Below the pieces are notes generated by a model that was not told where the DNA came from, searched no databases, and saw only the letters and a program-made list of their open reading frames with translations. Position numbers and translations under genes: made by a program. This document shows positions 35,035-44,035 of a stretch of 64,000 nucleotides of DNA, piece by piece. Every line of letters begins with the position of its first letter. The stretch's first letter is position 1. The DNA lies in NCBI GenBank assembly GCA_003612485.1, contig RAZA01000023.1, positions 1 through 64,000 on the forward strand. Reading direction: 5' to 3'. The stretch comes from a bacterium D16-50. GTDB taxonomy: Bacteria; Bacillota; Clostridia; Lachnospirales; Lachnospiraceae.

Positions 35035-35056
35035 GATGAACACCTCCTGAACATAA

Positions 35057-35086
35057 AGTATAGCATGGGATTTTTTCTTTGTGCAA
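35057..35086 (-). promoter_or_regulatory. promoter for the alkyltransferase-like gene
   Basis: On the minus strand, TTGCAC (35086-35081), 18 bases, TATACT (35062-35057). Confidence 0.65.
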
Positions 35087-35171
35087 TGAGACGGTTTTAT
35101 TTTTTGGGAATGGAATTTTTTTGAATGAAAGAAGAACCATTGGGATCGGTCCGGGAATTTATATTTTTCCC

Positions 35172-35200
35172 TTGAAAAAGAACATAAGTTCGTATATAAT
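35172..35200 (+). promoter_or_regulatory. promoter of the UvrX-YolD cassette
   Basis: TTGAAA (35172-35177), 17 bases, TATAAT (35195-35200). Confidence 0.8.
35179..35192 (+). promoter_or_regulatory. LexA (SOS) box in the promoter spacer
   Basis: AGAACATAAGTTCG matches the Firmicute LexA/DinR consensus CGAACRNRYGTTYG at 12 of 14 positions. It lies between the -35 and -10 boxes of the polymerase gene, as expected for SOS repression. Confidence 0.75.
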
Positions 35201-35360
35201 GTTGATAGGATACAAGATCCGTTTTTCCGAAAGGGCAAACCGGGCCAAGGGCTTGAGAGAAAAAGGCAATGGCGCCGGATCCGTGGATGAGATGAATGAA
35301 AATGGCTGGACAGCGGCTATACTATGGGATGTGAGAAGAATGGAAGCGGTGAGAACGAGT

Positions 35361-36887
35361 ATGGCGGAAGGGGAACATACCTATATTGCAATCGATCTGA
35401 AATCATTTTATGCCTCCGTGGAGTGCGTGGAGCGCGGTCTGGATCCCATGGCCGTCAATCTGGTGGTGGCGGATGTGAGCCGCACGGAGAAGACCATATG
35501 CCTTGCGGTGTCTCCTGCCATGAAGGAATACGGCATACCCGGACGGCCAAGACTGTTTCAGGTGGTACAGCAGATCAAAGAGGTAAATGCCCGGCGTCTG
35601 GGCAGGGCGCCGGGAGGCAGGTTCAGCGGAAAATCCTGGGATGCCGCTATGCTGGAGGGGGATCCGGCGCTGGAGGTTACTTACATTGCCGCTCCGCCCC
35701 GGATGGCGCTGTACATGGAGTACAGTACCAGAATATATGACATTTACCTGAAATATGTGGCGCCGGAGGATATTCATGTATATTCCATAGATGAAGTGTT
35801 CATGGATGTGACCCAGTATTTGAAAGCTCTCGGACTTACCCCCCGGGAGCTGGCGAAGAAGATGATTCAGGAGGTGCTGGAGGAGACGGGAATTACCGCG
35901 GCGGCGGGGATCGGCACCAATCTGTACCTATGCAAGGTGGCAATGGATATCGTGGCCAAGCATGTTGAGGCCGATTGTGACGGAGTGCGGATTGCCTGGC
36001 TGGATGAGATGGAATACAGAAGGCTCCTATGGAATCATAGACCTCTCACGGATTTTTGGCGGGTGGGCAGAGGATATGCCAGAAGGCTGGAGGAGAACGG
36101 ACTGTTCACCATGGGGGACATAGCCAGATGCTCTCTGGGGAAAAACGGTGACTATCATAATGAAGAGCTTCTATACAAGCTTTTCGGAATCAATGCCCAG
36201 CTGCTCATTGACCACGCGTGGGGATGGGAGCCCTGCACCATAGGGGACATAAAGGCCTATAAGCCTTCCGCCAGCAGCATGGGGTCAGGGCAGGTGCTTC
36301 AAAGCCCGTATAGCTTTGAGAAGGCAAGGCTGATTGTGCGGGAAATGACGGATCTTTTGGCTCTGGAGCTGGTGGAGAAGAGGCTTGTGGCGGATCAGCT
36401 GGTGCTGTATATAGGATATGATGTAGAGAGCCTCAGGGATCCGGAGGTCCGGAAGCGGTACAAGGGCGCGGTGGAAACGGATCGCTATGGCCGGAAGGTG
36501 CCAAAGGCGGCCCATGGAAGCGTGAACTTGGGAAGGCAGACTTCCTCCGCCAGACGAATGCTGGACAGCATCACAGAGTTATATGATAAAATTGTAGACG
36601 AAGATCTTCTGGTGCGAAGGGTCACGGTGACAGCGAATCATGTGGTGGAAGAGGGCAGAGAGCCGGAGCAAGTGTATGAGCAGCTGGATCTGTTTACGGA
36701 TTACGACGCGCTGGGCAGGCAGAGGGAAGAGGAAGAGGCGGCGCTGGCCAGAGAGCGGAAACTGCAGGAGGCTATGCTGGACATCAGGAGGAAATTCGGA
36801 AAGAATGCGGTGCTGAAAGGAATGAATCTTGAGGAGGGCGCTATGACCAGAAAGCGCAATGCCCAGATCGGCGGCCACAAGGCATAA
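35361..36887 (+). CDS. Y-family translesion DNA polymerase (UvrX/YqjW-like)
   Basis: Error-prone polymerase of about 508 residues, of the UvrX/UmuC type. The first catalytic Asp is in YIAIDLKSFYASVECVERGL, and the metal-binding pair is in YSIDEVFMDV near residue 145. VADVSRTEKTICLAVSPAMK and TAAAGIGTNLYLCKVAMDIV are typical of this branch. DFWRVGRGYARRLEENGLFT is the helix-hairpin-helix, and QLDLF near the C-terminus looks like a beta-clamp-binding motif. The start is uncertain: in-frame ATGs lie at 35292, 35340 and 35361, all after the predicted transcription start; 35361 has GGTGA at good spacing. SOS control is suggested by the LexA box, and a YolD protein follows. Confidence 0.9.
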   Translation: MAEGEHTYIAIDLKSFYASVECVERGLDPMAVNLVVADVSRTEKTICLAVSPAMKEYGIPGRPRLFQVVQQIKEVNARRLGRAPGGRFSGKSWDAAMLEGDPALEVTYIAAPPRMALYMEYSTRIYDIYLKYVAPEDIHVYSIDEVFMDVTQYLKALGLTPRELAKKMIQEVLEETGITAAAGIGTNLYLCKVAMDIVAKHVEADCDGVRIAWLDEMEYRRLLWNHRPLTDFWRVGRGYARRLEENGLFTMGDIARCSLGKNGDYHNEELLYKLFGINAQLLIDHAWGWEPCTIGDIKAYKPSASSMGSGQVLQSPYSFEKARLIVREMTDLLALELVEKRLVADQLVLYIGYDVESLRDPEVRKRYKGAVETDRYGRKVPKAAHGSVNLGRQTSSARRMLDSITELYDKIVDEDLLVRRVTVTANHVVEEGREPEQVYEQLDLFTDYDALGRQREEEEAALARERKLQEAMLDIRRKFGKNAVLKGMNLEEGAMTRKRNAQIGGHKA

Positions 36888-36987
36888 AAAAGAAGCCTAT
36901 GGAGCTGTCAGGAACCTGATAAATAAAAATTGATAGTAGAAAAGAATGTAACCTCCAAAATATTAGGAAACGTAAAAGGGGATGGAG

Positions 36988-37431
36988 ATGGAAGAATCCA
37001 AACAAAATTACGATGACATTATCATGCTTCCTCATCATATTTCGTCTGTCCATCCGGCCATGCCGGTGTCGGAGCGGGCGGCCCAGTTCATGCCCTTTGC
37101 GGCGCTTACGGGTTATGGCGAAGCCATTGACGAGGCGGGGAGGCGCACGGAGGAGAGAATGGAGCTGGAAGAGGATGCGGTCTGGGCCCTTGACGAAAAG
37201 CTTCGGATGATTCAGGAGAGGGCAGCGCAGAAGCCGGAGATCTCCGTGACCTTTTTTCGGCAGGATGCCAGAAAGGCCGGAGGGGCCTATGTCACCGTCA
37301 CGGGGCGAATCAGGAAAATCGACCAGTATGAGAAAAACTTGGTCATGGAGGACGGAACGAAGATTTCAATGAAGGAAGTGGCGGAGCTGTATATCGTAAA
37401 CGAAGGTGAACCTTCTTCATCAAGGGTATAA
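36988..37431 (+). CDS. YolD-like protein
   Basis: A 147-residue cytoplasmic protein of the YolD-like family. YDDIIMLPHHISSVHPAMPV, then ERAAQFMPFAALTGYGEAID, match the family core, and a beta-rich second half (VTVTGRIRKIDQYEKNLVME) follows. YolD proteins are commonly encoded beside UvrX-type polymerases, sometimes compared with UmuD partners, but their biochemical role is not settled. The ATG at 36988 is favoured over 36982 because AAAGGGG is then 7 bases away. The 100-base gap after the polymerase gene holds no clear promoter or terminator, so one operon is likely. Confidence 0.85.
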   Translation: MEESKQNYDDIIMLPHHISSVHPAMPVSERAAQFMPFAALTGYGEAIDEAGRRTEERMELEEDAVWALDEKLRMIQERAAQKPEISVTFFRQDARKAGGAYVTVTGRIRKIDQYEKNLVMEDGTKISMKEVAELYIVNEGEPSSSRV

Positions 37432-37451
37432 AATAAGGGAGAGATTTGAAC

Positions 37452-38330
37452 ATGGAGCTTATATGCGACTATATGAAAGACGGCGATCTGTGCCGGAAGC
37501 TGAACCACCTGACCCGCAAGACCTTTGGCTTCGATTTTGAAGGCTGGGTGGCGGGGGGATATTGTGAGGGAGATTATATACCCTATTCCTTTTTGGAGAA
37601 TGGGAGGATGGTTTCCAATGTGTCGGCCAACCGGATGCATTTTATGCAAAAGGGGGTCAAAAGGGATTACATACAGATCGGCACGGTTATGACTGATCAA
37701 GCATACAGAAGGCAGGGCTTGGCAAGAGAGCTGATGGAGCATGTGATACGGCGGTATGAGGGCCGATGTGACGGGATCTATCTGTTTGCAGATCTGGGGG
37801 CATTGGACTTTTACCGCGGAATGGGATTTGCGGAGGGCGTGCAGTACAGATATCGTCTGAAGCCGGAAGCATGGGTAAGAGATGCGTCCGCAAGGCCGTT
37901 TTTGCCGGTGGATTCAAAGGACGGACAGATAAGACAAAGGTATACGGATGCCGTGAGGAAGAGCGTGGTAAATTCCGCTCTTGAGCAAGTGAATAAATTC
38001 GGCCTGCAGATGTTTTACACGGCGGATTTATCCAATGTGTACTATGCTGACGACATAGACTGTTTTGCAGTGCTGGAAAATGAGGGGGACAGATGCTTTC
38101 TGCAGAGCATTGTCTGCAAAAAGTATTTGTCCATGAAGGACATTCTTCCTCGGATCAGGGGAGAACAAAGCGGTCTGCTGCTGGGCTTTACGCCCTGCGG
38201 GGAAGATTGCGGCCTATTTGAGGCGGAGCTTTTTGACGGGGGTGATGATTATAGGCTGTTCTACCGTGGGAAAGCCTTGGAGGATATGGAAAAGGAGAAG
38301 CTGTATTTTCCGCAGCTTTCCCACGCATAG
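37452..38330 (+). CDS. GNAT-family N-acetyltransferase, two-domain
   Basis: A 292-residue acetyltransferase. The acetyl-CoA loop reads IGTVMTDQAYRRQGLARELM (about residues 77-96), preceded by VSNVSANRMHF and followed by LGALDFYRGMGF. A second domain of about 150 residues (from RQRYTDAV) with LQMFYTADLSNVYYADDIDC has no signature I recognise; it may be a degenerate GNAT copy. The ATG at 37452 has GGGAG 9 bases upstream. It lies 20 bases after yolD and may share its SOS-linked transcript. Acceptor unknown. Confidence 0.85.
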   Translation: MELICDYMKDGDLCRKLNHLTRKTFGFDFEGWVAGGYCEGDYIPYSFLENGRMVSNVSANRMHFMQKGVKRDYIQIGTVMTDQAYRRQGLARELMEHVIRRYEGRCDGIYLFADLGALDFYRGMGFAEGVQYRYRLKPEAWVRDASARPFLPVDSKDGQIRQRYTDAVRKSVVNSALEQVNKFGLQMFYTADLSNVYYADDIDCFAVLENEGDRCFLQSIVCKKYLSMKDILPRIRGEQSGLLLGFTPCGEDCGLFEAELFDGGDDYRLFYRGKALEDMEKEKLYFPQLSHA

Positions 38331-38340
38331 GAACATGGCT

Positions 38341-38373
38341 GCAGGGGCATGGCCTTTTGGGCCATCCCCCTGC
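38341..38373. terminator. hairpin between convergent genes
   Basis: GCAGGGGCATGGCC (38341-38354) pairs with GGCCATCCCCCTGC (38360-38373) over 14 positions with one mismatch and a 5-base loop. It probably terminates the GNAT transcript and, from the other side, the lipoprotein transcript, though T-runs are weak. Confidence 0.6.
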
Positions 38374-38405
38374 CTGAGGGTTTTACGCTGTGCGGATGCC
38401 ATTTC

Positions 38406-40664
38406 TTATTCTGCCAGATACATTTTCAGGCTGTCTTCAATCTTCTGAACAGTGTCTTCCTTGGAGGCGGTGCCGTCCAAATATGCTCCCAGACAATCGA
38501 TCAGCACTTCCCGAATCTTGGCATCCTCCTTTATGGGCTTATCCAGTCCCTCACATAGAGCGGACAGACGCCGGGCCGTGTCCTGAGAGTAGGCCGTGCT
38601 GTTGAATTCTATATAACTTCCGTCATCAGCGATAATCATGGTGGCGGTTGTGTAATAAGTGCGGTCCTTATTGGCATGTACGTCCAGCGAGACCTTGTTT
38701 ACCGGGAATCCATTATAATAATCATTGCTCTGAACCTGCTCCGACAAAGCGAACAGAAGGAAATCCTTTGCCGTCTCCTGATGCTTGCTCTTGGCGCAGA
38801 TTCCGGTCTGCAGGGAAGGGAGGAAACGGTTTTCAAAGGCGGTAAAGTCTCCCTTGATGTAATCCACCATGGACATAGGGAACATGCAGTCCATGAAGCC
38901 GTCGGCCTTGTTGAAGGCCAACTTTGCCGAGGAGGCCAGTTCCCACATGGTATAGGCAGCTGTATCATTAGGACGAGTGTTCAGGATTTTGCAGTTATCC
39001 CCGATGGCCTTCAAATACTCCAGATATTTGCCCATGGTATCCCTGTCCAGCTGCTTTTCTTTGACGATTTCATCGCAGAAGTAGGGATAAAATTTGTCCA
39101 CCAGCTCCGATACGGTCAGGGGCCCCAGATAGCTGTAATCCGTTTGGGATAAGAAGTCCGCCAGCGCTTCTATGGAGCCCATGTCCTTGGCGGCGATGTC
39201 TCTGCCCAGAGCCAGAGTGATTCCGAACTGCAGGGGAACCACATATCTTTTTTGGTCATTTCCTACATAGGGGCCGGTGATATTGGACAGCAATGTTCCG
39301 TTTTCCTCCAGAGGCCTTATGAGATCATCCAAATCAATCAGTACTCCCTTTGAAGCGTAAGAATTCAGGTTCAGATGATCCATGACGCAAATATCCGGCC
39401 CGTCGTCCCCCATGAGCATGGTATTCAGCTTTGTGTAGACAGCTTCATAATCGGGTAAGTCATAGCTGTATAGGGGATACTCATATTCTATGTCGATCCG
39501 AACCTCAGGGTGAGCCTTGTGATATAGGATGGCTGCCTGCTTGAGCAGGGAGCTTTCATGGACGGTGTAGAGCTTTAACACGGTGGTCACTGTGGATGCC
39601 GCATTGGGATCATATTTATAGCAGTTCAGTTTTTGATCTTCGTCCGTCTGGAATAGGGCATAGATGCGTCCGTCCTCCATGGCGGCCAGATCCATGCAGC
39701 CATAATCCGTCATGGAGAAATCCGTATCTATGCCGTCAGCCAGCTTCTCCCATGAGCCTTCAGGATCTTCGCCTGACAGACGGAAGATGCCGTCTTCGTT
39801 GGCGGCGATCAGGGTGCCGTCCTTCAAAACGTCCAGAGACAGACTCCCGCTCCCTCCTATGACTGCGCCGCCTTGATTGGAGCTGCCGGAAGGATAGGGG
39901 ATGGACACCATACCCGATTCCTTTCCCTCTTTTCTTTTTTCGATCTGCCCGCCCTCTTCACCGGAGGAGCACAGATATACGTTCTCGCCGTCGGATAGTA
40001 TGCCGCCCTCATACATAGATGAGATGGGCTTGCTCTCAAGGATGCTTCCGTCTTCGCCGGACAGAATTGAGACAGAGGTATAGGAGACGGCGATCAGAGT
40101 ACCGTTGTCCAGCGCCGCTACTCCCTGAATCATTTCATACATTCCCCAGTCTTCGCTGGGCACGGACCATTTTTCGGGAGTGATTTCCTCTGCGGTATCG
40201 TTTAGGCTCTTCCAGAGATGTCCCAGCAGACGGGGACCGTCTTCGTCCGGGGCGATGTAGGCAGCGTAGAGATATTGCCGGTTGTCGCTGCCGTAGAGCA
40301 GCTTTCCCTCCAGCCAGTCGTCCCCGCAGGGTAATTCTATGGATGCAAGCCATGCCGGAGTCGCGTCTTCAAAGCCGCCCTCCTGCAGTATCCATTCCTG
40401 CAGAAGGGTCTTTTCCCCCTCCTGCTTTGACGTGAGCAGATGGAGCTGATTATCCTTTGAAAACATCTGTAGAACCGCATGATCCGCAGGCAGGCTTTCC
40501 TGAGTCTCCACATATCTGCCCTTGGCCGGTTCGGGAGTGCCGTCCGTTCCTTTGGAGGCTGTGCCCTCTGGGGAGCCTTCGATTCCGCATCCGCCCAGAG
40601 CGCCAGCCATGAGAGCCGTGGCCAGTATGGCCGCCAGCCTTTTTGCGATTTTTAATCTTAACAT
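38406..40664 (-). CDS. lipoprotein: beta-propeller-like N-half fused to a family 1 solute-binding domain
   Basis: A 752-residue exported lipoprotein. The signal peptide ends in a lipobox at Cys26 (MAGALGGC). Residues about 50-350 contain repeated short beta motifs (GTLIAVSYTSVSILSGEDGS, GGILSDGENVYLCSS, DGTLIAANEDGIFRLSGEDP) that look like a propeller. From about 355 the chain becomes an extracellular solute-binding protein of the sugar type (LKLYTVHESSLLKQAAILYH, DGPDICVMDHLNLNSYASKG). No ABC permease lies nearby, so it probably senses rather than feeds a transporter. It is the last gene of the operon with the response regulator, kinase and anchored protein. Its start is embedded in a long inverted repeat. 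Confidence 0.82.
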   Translation of the reverse strand: MLRLKIAKRLAAILATALMAGALGGCGIEGSPEGTASKGTDGTPEPAKGRYVETQESLPADHAVLQMFSKDNQLHLLTSKQEGEKTLLQEWILQEGGFEDATPAWLASIELPCGDDWLEGKLLYGSDNRQYLYAAYIAPDEDGPRLLGHLWKSLNDTAEEITPEKWSVPSEDWGMYEMIQGVAALDNGTLIAVSYTSVSILSGEDGSILESKPISSMYEGGILSDGENVYLCSSGEEGGQIEKRKEGKESGMVSIPYPSGSSNQGGAVIGGSGSLSLDVLKDGTLIAANEDGIFRLSGEDPEGSWEKLADGIDTDFSMTDYGCMDLAAMEDGRIYALFQTDEDQKLNCYKYDPNAASTVTTVLKLYTVHESSLLKQAAILYHKAHPEVRIDIEYEYPLYSYDLPDYEAVYTKLNTMLMGDDGPDICVMDHLNLNSYASKGVLIDLDDLIRPLEENGTLLSNITGPYVGNDQKRYVVPLQFGITLALGRDIAAKDMGSIEALADFLSQTDYSYLGPLTVSELVDKFYPYFCDEIVKEKQLDRDTMGKYLEYLKAIGDNCKILNTRPNDTAAYTMWELASSAKLAFNKADGFMDCMFPMSMVDYIKGDFTAFENRFLPSLQTGICAKSKHQETAKDFLLFALSEQVQSNDYYNGFPVNKVSLDVHANKDRTYYTTATMIIADDGSYIEFNSTAYSQDTARRLSALCEGLDKPIKEDAKIREVLIDCLGAYLDGTASKEDTVQKIEDSLKMYLAE

Positions 40665-40731
40665 TTTACTGATACCTCCATTTGGTTCTGCATTCGCTGA
40701 TGCATTTTTGATTATGGTATCAGTAAAATGT
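40661..40731 (-). promoter_or_regulatory. 16-bp inverted repeat enclosing the lipoprotein ribosome site and start codon
   Basis: On the plus strand ACATTTTACTGATACC (40661-40676) and GGTATCAGTAAAATGT (40716-40731) are perfect complements with a 39-base centre. In the minus-strand message the 3' arm contains part of the ribosome site and the ATG (40664-40662). A small TGCAT/ATGCA stem sits inside the loop. No T-run follows, so translation control or RNA stability is more likely than termination. Confidence 0.7.
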
Positions 40732-40770
40732 CAAAGGCTTGTGTTCTACTTGTGCCTAAGTTGTAAAATC

Positions 40771-41589
40771 TTATTTTTCGATTTCCGACATCAGATAGAG
40801 GCGAATGCTCAGGATATCCAAGTTTTTTACAAAATCGGTGTCGGGGCTGTCAAAATCTATGGGAGCGCTGACAATGAGATTGCTTATCTTCATGGCGGCG
40901 TATATGCCCCGACTGCCCAGACTCTGGTACATGGTGCCCCCATTGATTTCTTCAGCTTCCGTGTCTTTATACACCAATGTGTATTTTCCCTCCAGAGCAA
41001 AGGAAGCGGCGTAATCGTTCAGAAAGGCGATCATGCTTTCCTTGTCCTGATGCTCTGTAGGAAGGGAGCAGCGCACCGATGCATCCAGAATCTGCCCGCT
41101 GGCGGCGTTGAGAATCAGTTCCGCCTCTAAATTTTTTGAGCTGAAATTCACGGTCCAGTAGCTGAGGAGAGGATCTTCCTGAGTTGTCCATAGATAGCAG
41201 CCAGCCTTGTATTCCTCCAGTCGGAAATCTGCCGCGCCCAGATGGGGCATGAAGAAGCTTTCCACCCAGAATTTGCCGTATTCCATGGCTTCGGCCATGG
41301 ATAATTGCCCTTGTCTGGGTTCATGGGGATAGGGCTCAGAGCCGGATTCCAGACTCTGAATCACAAGGATCAGTTCCTCTTCGGTCAGGGGTGTCCGCAG
41401 AAGCTGCGCCGTGGAAATTTCTTCGGACTGCGCGGGCTGTGACTGAATGAGAACCTCCGCTGTGCCGCCCTTCTGCAGAAGCCGGTTTTCTTCATGGGCC
41501 AGTCTGGTCTGCACGCCCAGCAGGCCTCCCAAGGCAATGCTCAAAGCCAGCAGCAGGCCTGCGGCGTTGATCAAAGTGTTTTTTCGCAT
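40771..41589 (-). CDS. membrane-anchored extracytoplasmic protein with PepSY/YpmB-like part
   Basis: A 272-residue protein with one N-terminal membrane segment (INAAGLLLALSIALGGLLGV) and an outside domain. The segment LSYWTVNFSSKNLEAELILN, then ASGQILDASV, recalls the PepSY/YpmB pattern, although the match is loose. The ATG at 41589 has AGGAGG about 12 bases upstream and lies one base past the stop of the kinase gene; a longer frame begins at 41619 without a ribosome site. Its place between kinase and lipoprotein suggests a role in signal sensing or output at the cell surface. Confidence 0.7.
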   Translation of the reverse strand: MRKNTLINAAGLLLALSIALGGLLGVQTRLAHEENRLLQKGGTAEVLIQSQPAQSEEISTAQLLRTPLTEEELILVIQSLESGSEPYPHEPRQGQLSMAEAMEYGKFWVESFFMPHLGAADFRLEEYKAGCYLWTTQEDPLLSYWTVNFSSKNLEAELILNAASGQILDASVRCSLPTEHQDKESMIAFLNDYAASFALEGKYTLVYKDTEAEEINGGTMYQSLGSRGIYAAMKISNLIVSAPIDFDSPDTDFVKNLDILSIRLYLMSEIEK

Positions 41590-41590
41590 A

Positions 41591-43282
41591 CTACGTATTT
41601 TCCTCCTCAGGTTTTGCATTGGGGCAGCAGTCCTCTGACCTGACAGTTTCGGAGTCTGTGTCCAAAGGATGGTTTTTCGGGTATTTTAATTGAAGACGCA
41701 CAGTGGTTCCGGCTCCCTTTCGGCTCTCAAATCGAAGCGACGTACCGTGTATCCCGGCGATTCTGTCGGCCAGAGCAAGTCCGAGCCCCGCGCCGTTTAA
41801 TTTTCTGGAACGGGCTTTGTCCACCATATAGAAGGCCTCCGTTATGCGGGAAAGCTCTGCCTCCTCCATGCCGCATCCGTCGTCGCTTACGCTGATCCCA
41901 TACCCCTCCTCCTGCCTTGTGCCATGGAGCAGGATTCTGCTGCAGCCGGCTTTCATGGAATTGTCCGCCAGATTGAGCAGGAGGGTTTTCAGAAGATCAT
42001 AATCCATAAGTACATCCCCGGGTTCCGCCTGAAGGCAGAGGGAGACTCGGCCCTCCGAAAGAAGAGGATTCAGGCATTCCGCAACATCCTGAAGCAATTC
42101 CGTGATGGGCGTTTCCGTGAGAGGGAAGTCCTGACGCCCCAGCACGATCAGCTCCATGAGCTTCTGGGAAAGAGATTCCAGACGCATTCCTTCGGTCCAG
42201 ATATGCCAGGAGGCTTTGCACAGCTCTTCCCGGGACAGCTCCCTCTGATAGATGGTGTCTGCGTATCCGATGATGGATGTCAGAGGGGTCTTTAGCTCGT
42301 GGGCAAAGTTTGCCACAAAATCCTCCTTTTCTCTGGCGGCTTTTGAGAGCTGGGCGATCTTGTCTTCCACGGAGTCGGCCATTTGGTTAAAGCTCAGGGC
42401 AAGGGCTTTCATTTCCCCGCTGCCCTTTAAGGATATTCTCTCTTCGTAGTATCCCTCTGCCATGCGGCCGGCGGCTTCGGACATTTTCTTCAAAGGGCCG
42501 GTGAGCAGGGCGGACAAGAAGATGAGAAGCGCCGTTCCCGCGGCCATTGCGATGAGATAGCAGCGGATGAAGTATTGCAGCATGGTGTCATGCTGCCCGA
42601 TGGCTTTGCTCATGTCCCATTGGGTGACGAAATAAATCTTCTTCTGCTCTTGGGCGGGCACAAAGGGGCCTTCGGTTCCCTGAAGTAAGGCAGGGGATCC
42701 GTCCCAAGCCAGCATGCTTCCCACCAGCACAAAGCCGCCCTCTTGTGTCTTTAGGAACTGATAGGTATGGGCATTTTCCGATAGGCTGTCCAGAAAAGAG
42801 GGATTAAACCCCTCTATTTCGGAGTACAGAAGAGTTTTGTCCTCTGAGAAAAAGGCTGCAGGGACACTGATTTCAGAGGCCAGCGTCTGAAAGAAATTTT
42901 CGGACAGCTGATTTCCTGACAGACCTTTCACCGAGAAGGCGTCCGAAGGAGACGACAGCTCATTTGAAAGAAAGGGAGCTGCCGCAAAATAGTATTCTGA
43001 ATTTGTAGACAAGACATCGGGAAAGGGCTCCCAGATGGTGCAGATTTGGGTGTCCCAAGGTGCGTCGTCGTCTTTGAAGGTTGTCACAACGGAAACATCG
43101 CAATAGGTCAGAAGCGCGGACTGAACGGTGAATTTGTCGTACTGGTATTGCTTCAGGGCAAAGTCCGCTTCTCTGGATACGCTGCTCTCCAGCGCGTGGT
43201 GGAGCAGGAAATATCCCGAAGCGGAGAAGGCCGCGCCGAACACAAGCATTCCAAACAAAAAGATTTTCGTAAAGAGCTTCAT
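41591..43282 (-). CDS. sensor histidine kinase
   Basis: A 563-residue membrane kinase. It has a first membrane segment (IFLFGMLVFGAAFSASGYFLL), a large extracytoplasmic sensor of about 210 residues, a second segment (CYLIAMAAGTALLIFLSALL near 245-265) and a HAMP domain. The H-box FVANFAHELKTPLTS has the phosphoacceptor His near 327. The ATPase domain shows NSMKA (N-box), DDGCGM (G1) and GAGLGLALADRI (G2). It starts one base after the response regulator stop, so the two form a two-component system. Confidence 0.93.
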   Translation of the reverse strand: MKLFTKIFLFGMLVFGAAFSASGYFLLHHALESSVSREADFALKQYQYDKFTVQSALLTYCDVSVVTTFKDDDAPWDTQICTIWEPFPDVLSTNSEYYFAAAPFLSNELSSPSDAFSVKGLSGNQLSENFFQTLASEISVPAAFFSEDKTLLYSEIEGFNPSFLDSLSENAHTYQFLKTQEGGFVLVGSMLAWDGSPALLQGTEGPFVPAQEQKKIYFVTQWDMSKAIGQHDTMLQYFIRCYLIAMAAGTALLIFLSALLTGPLKKMSEAAGRMAEGYYEERISLKGSGEMKALALSFNQMADSVEDKIAQLSKAAREKEDFVANFAHELKTPLTSIIGYADTIYQRELSREELCKASWHIWTEGMRLESLSQKLMELIVLGRQDFPLTETPITELLQDVAECLNPLLSEGRVSLCLQAEPGDVLMDYDLLKTLLLNLADNSMKAGCSRILLHGTRQEEGYGISVSDDGCGMEEAELSRITEAFYMVDKARSRKLNGAGLGLALADRIAGIHGTSLRFESRKGAGTTVRLQLKYPKNHPLDTDSETVRSEDCCPNAKPEEENT

Positions 43283-43283
43283 T

Positions 43284-43937
43284 CTATCCCTCCAGTCTGT
43301 AACCTATGCGGAATATGGTCTTGATCCGATCCTCCCAGTTGAGCTTTTTGCGCAGCCGCTGGATATGGGCGTCCAAGGTTCTGGTCTCTCCCAGAAAGGG
43401 CTCCTTCCACACTTTTTTATAGAGAGTTTCCCGATGGAGGGCCACGTTCCTATTCTGGGCCAGCTGTGCCAGCAGGTCGAATTCCTTTGCGGTGAGAATC
43501 ACCGGGCATCCGTCCTTTGTCACTTGTCTGGAATCCAGATCGATGGAAACGTCCCACAATATCAATTTGTCTTCTTTGCCACCGGTTCTTCTCAGCACTG
43601 CCTCCACTCGGGCCAGCAGCTCGCCTATCTGAAAGGGCTTGGCCAGATAATCGTCCGCGCCCGCCCGCAGTCCCCGGATCCGGTCCTCCACGCTTCCCTT
43701 TGCGGTCAGAAAAATCACCGGAGTGCCCGTGGGCTTGATCTGTTCCAGAAGCGTATAGCCGTCCATTCCGGGCAGCATGATATCCAAAAGAATCAGGTCG
43801 AAATGCTCCTTTTCCAGCAGCCTGGCGCCCTCCGTGCCGTCATGGGCGCAGGTGCAGGGATATCCCTCTTTGCTTAGGTTCATTTGAATCAGTTCCGTGA
43901 TGGAGTCATCATCCTCCACAATCAAAATGCTGCTCAT
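43284..43937 (-). CDS. OmpR-family response regulator
   Basis: A 217-residue regulator. The receiver domain has the acidic pocket VEDDDS (7-12), phosphoacceptor Asp52 in LILLDIMLPGMDGY, and the TAK/KPF signatures. The C-terminal winged helix (ILTAKEFDLLAQLAQNRNVA, DAHIQRLRKKL, FRIGYRLEG) is of the OmpR/PhoB type. It is the first gene of the operon and is divergent from the beta-galactosidase gene across 219 bases. Confidence 0.95.
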   Translation of the reverse strand: MSSILIVEDDDSITELIQMNLSKEGYPCTCAHDGTEGARLLEKEHFDLILLDIMLPGMDGYTLLEQIKPTGTPVIFLTAKGSVEDRIRGLRAGADDYLAKPFQIGELLARVEAVLRRTGGKEDKLILWDVSIDLDSRQVTKDGCPVILTAKEFDLLAQLAQNRNVALHRETLYKKVWKEPFLGETRTLDAHIQRLRKKLNWEDRIKTIFRIGYRLEG

Positions 43938-44035
43938 AAAATGCTCTCCCCTCCAGATCAGTTTCTTGTCTTCAGCGTATATGGAATCGGAAGTCAGGAC
44001 AATGTGTTCTGCTTTGTTATTTTACCATGAAAATG

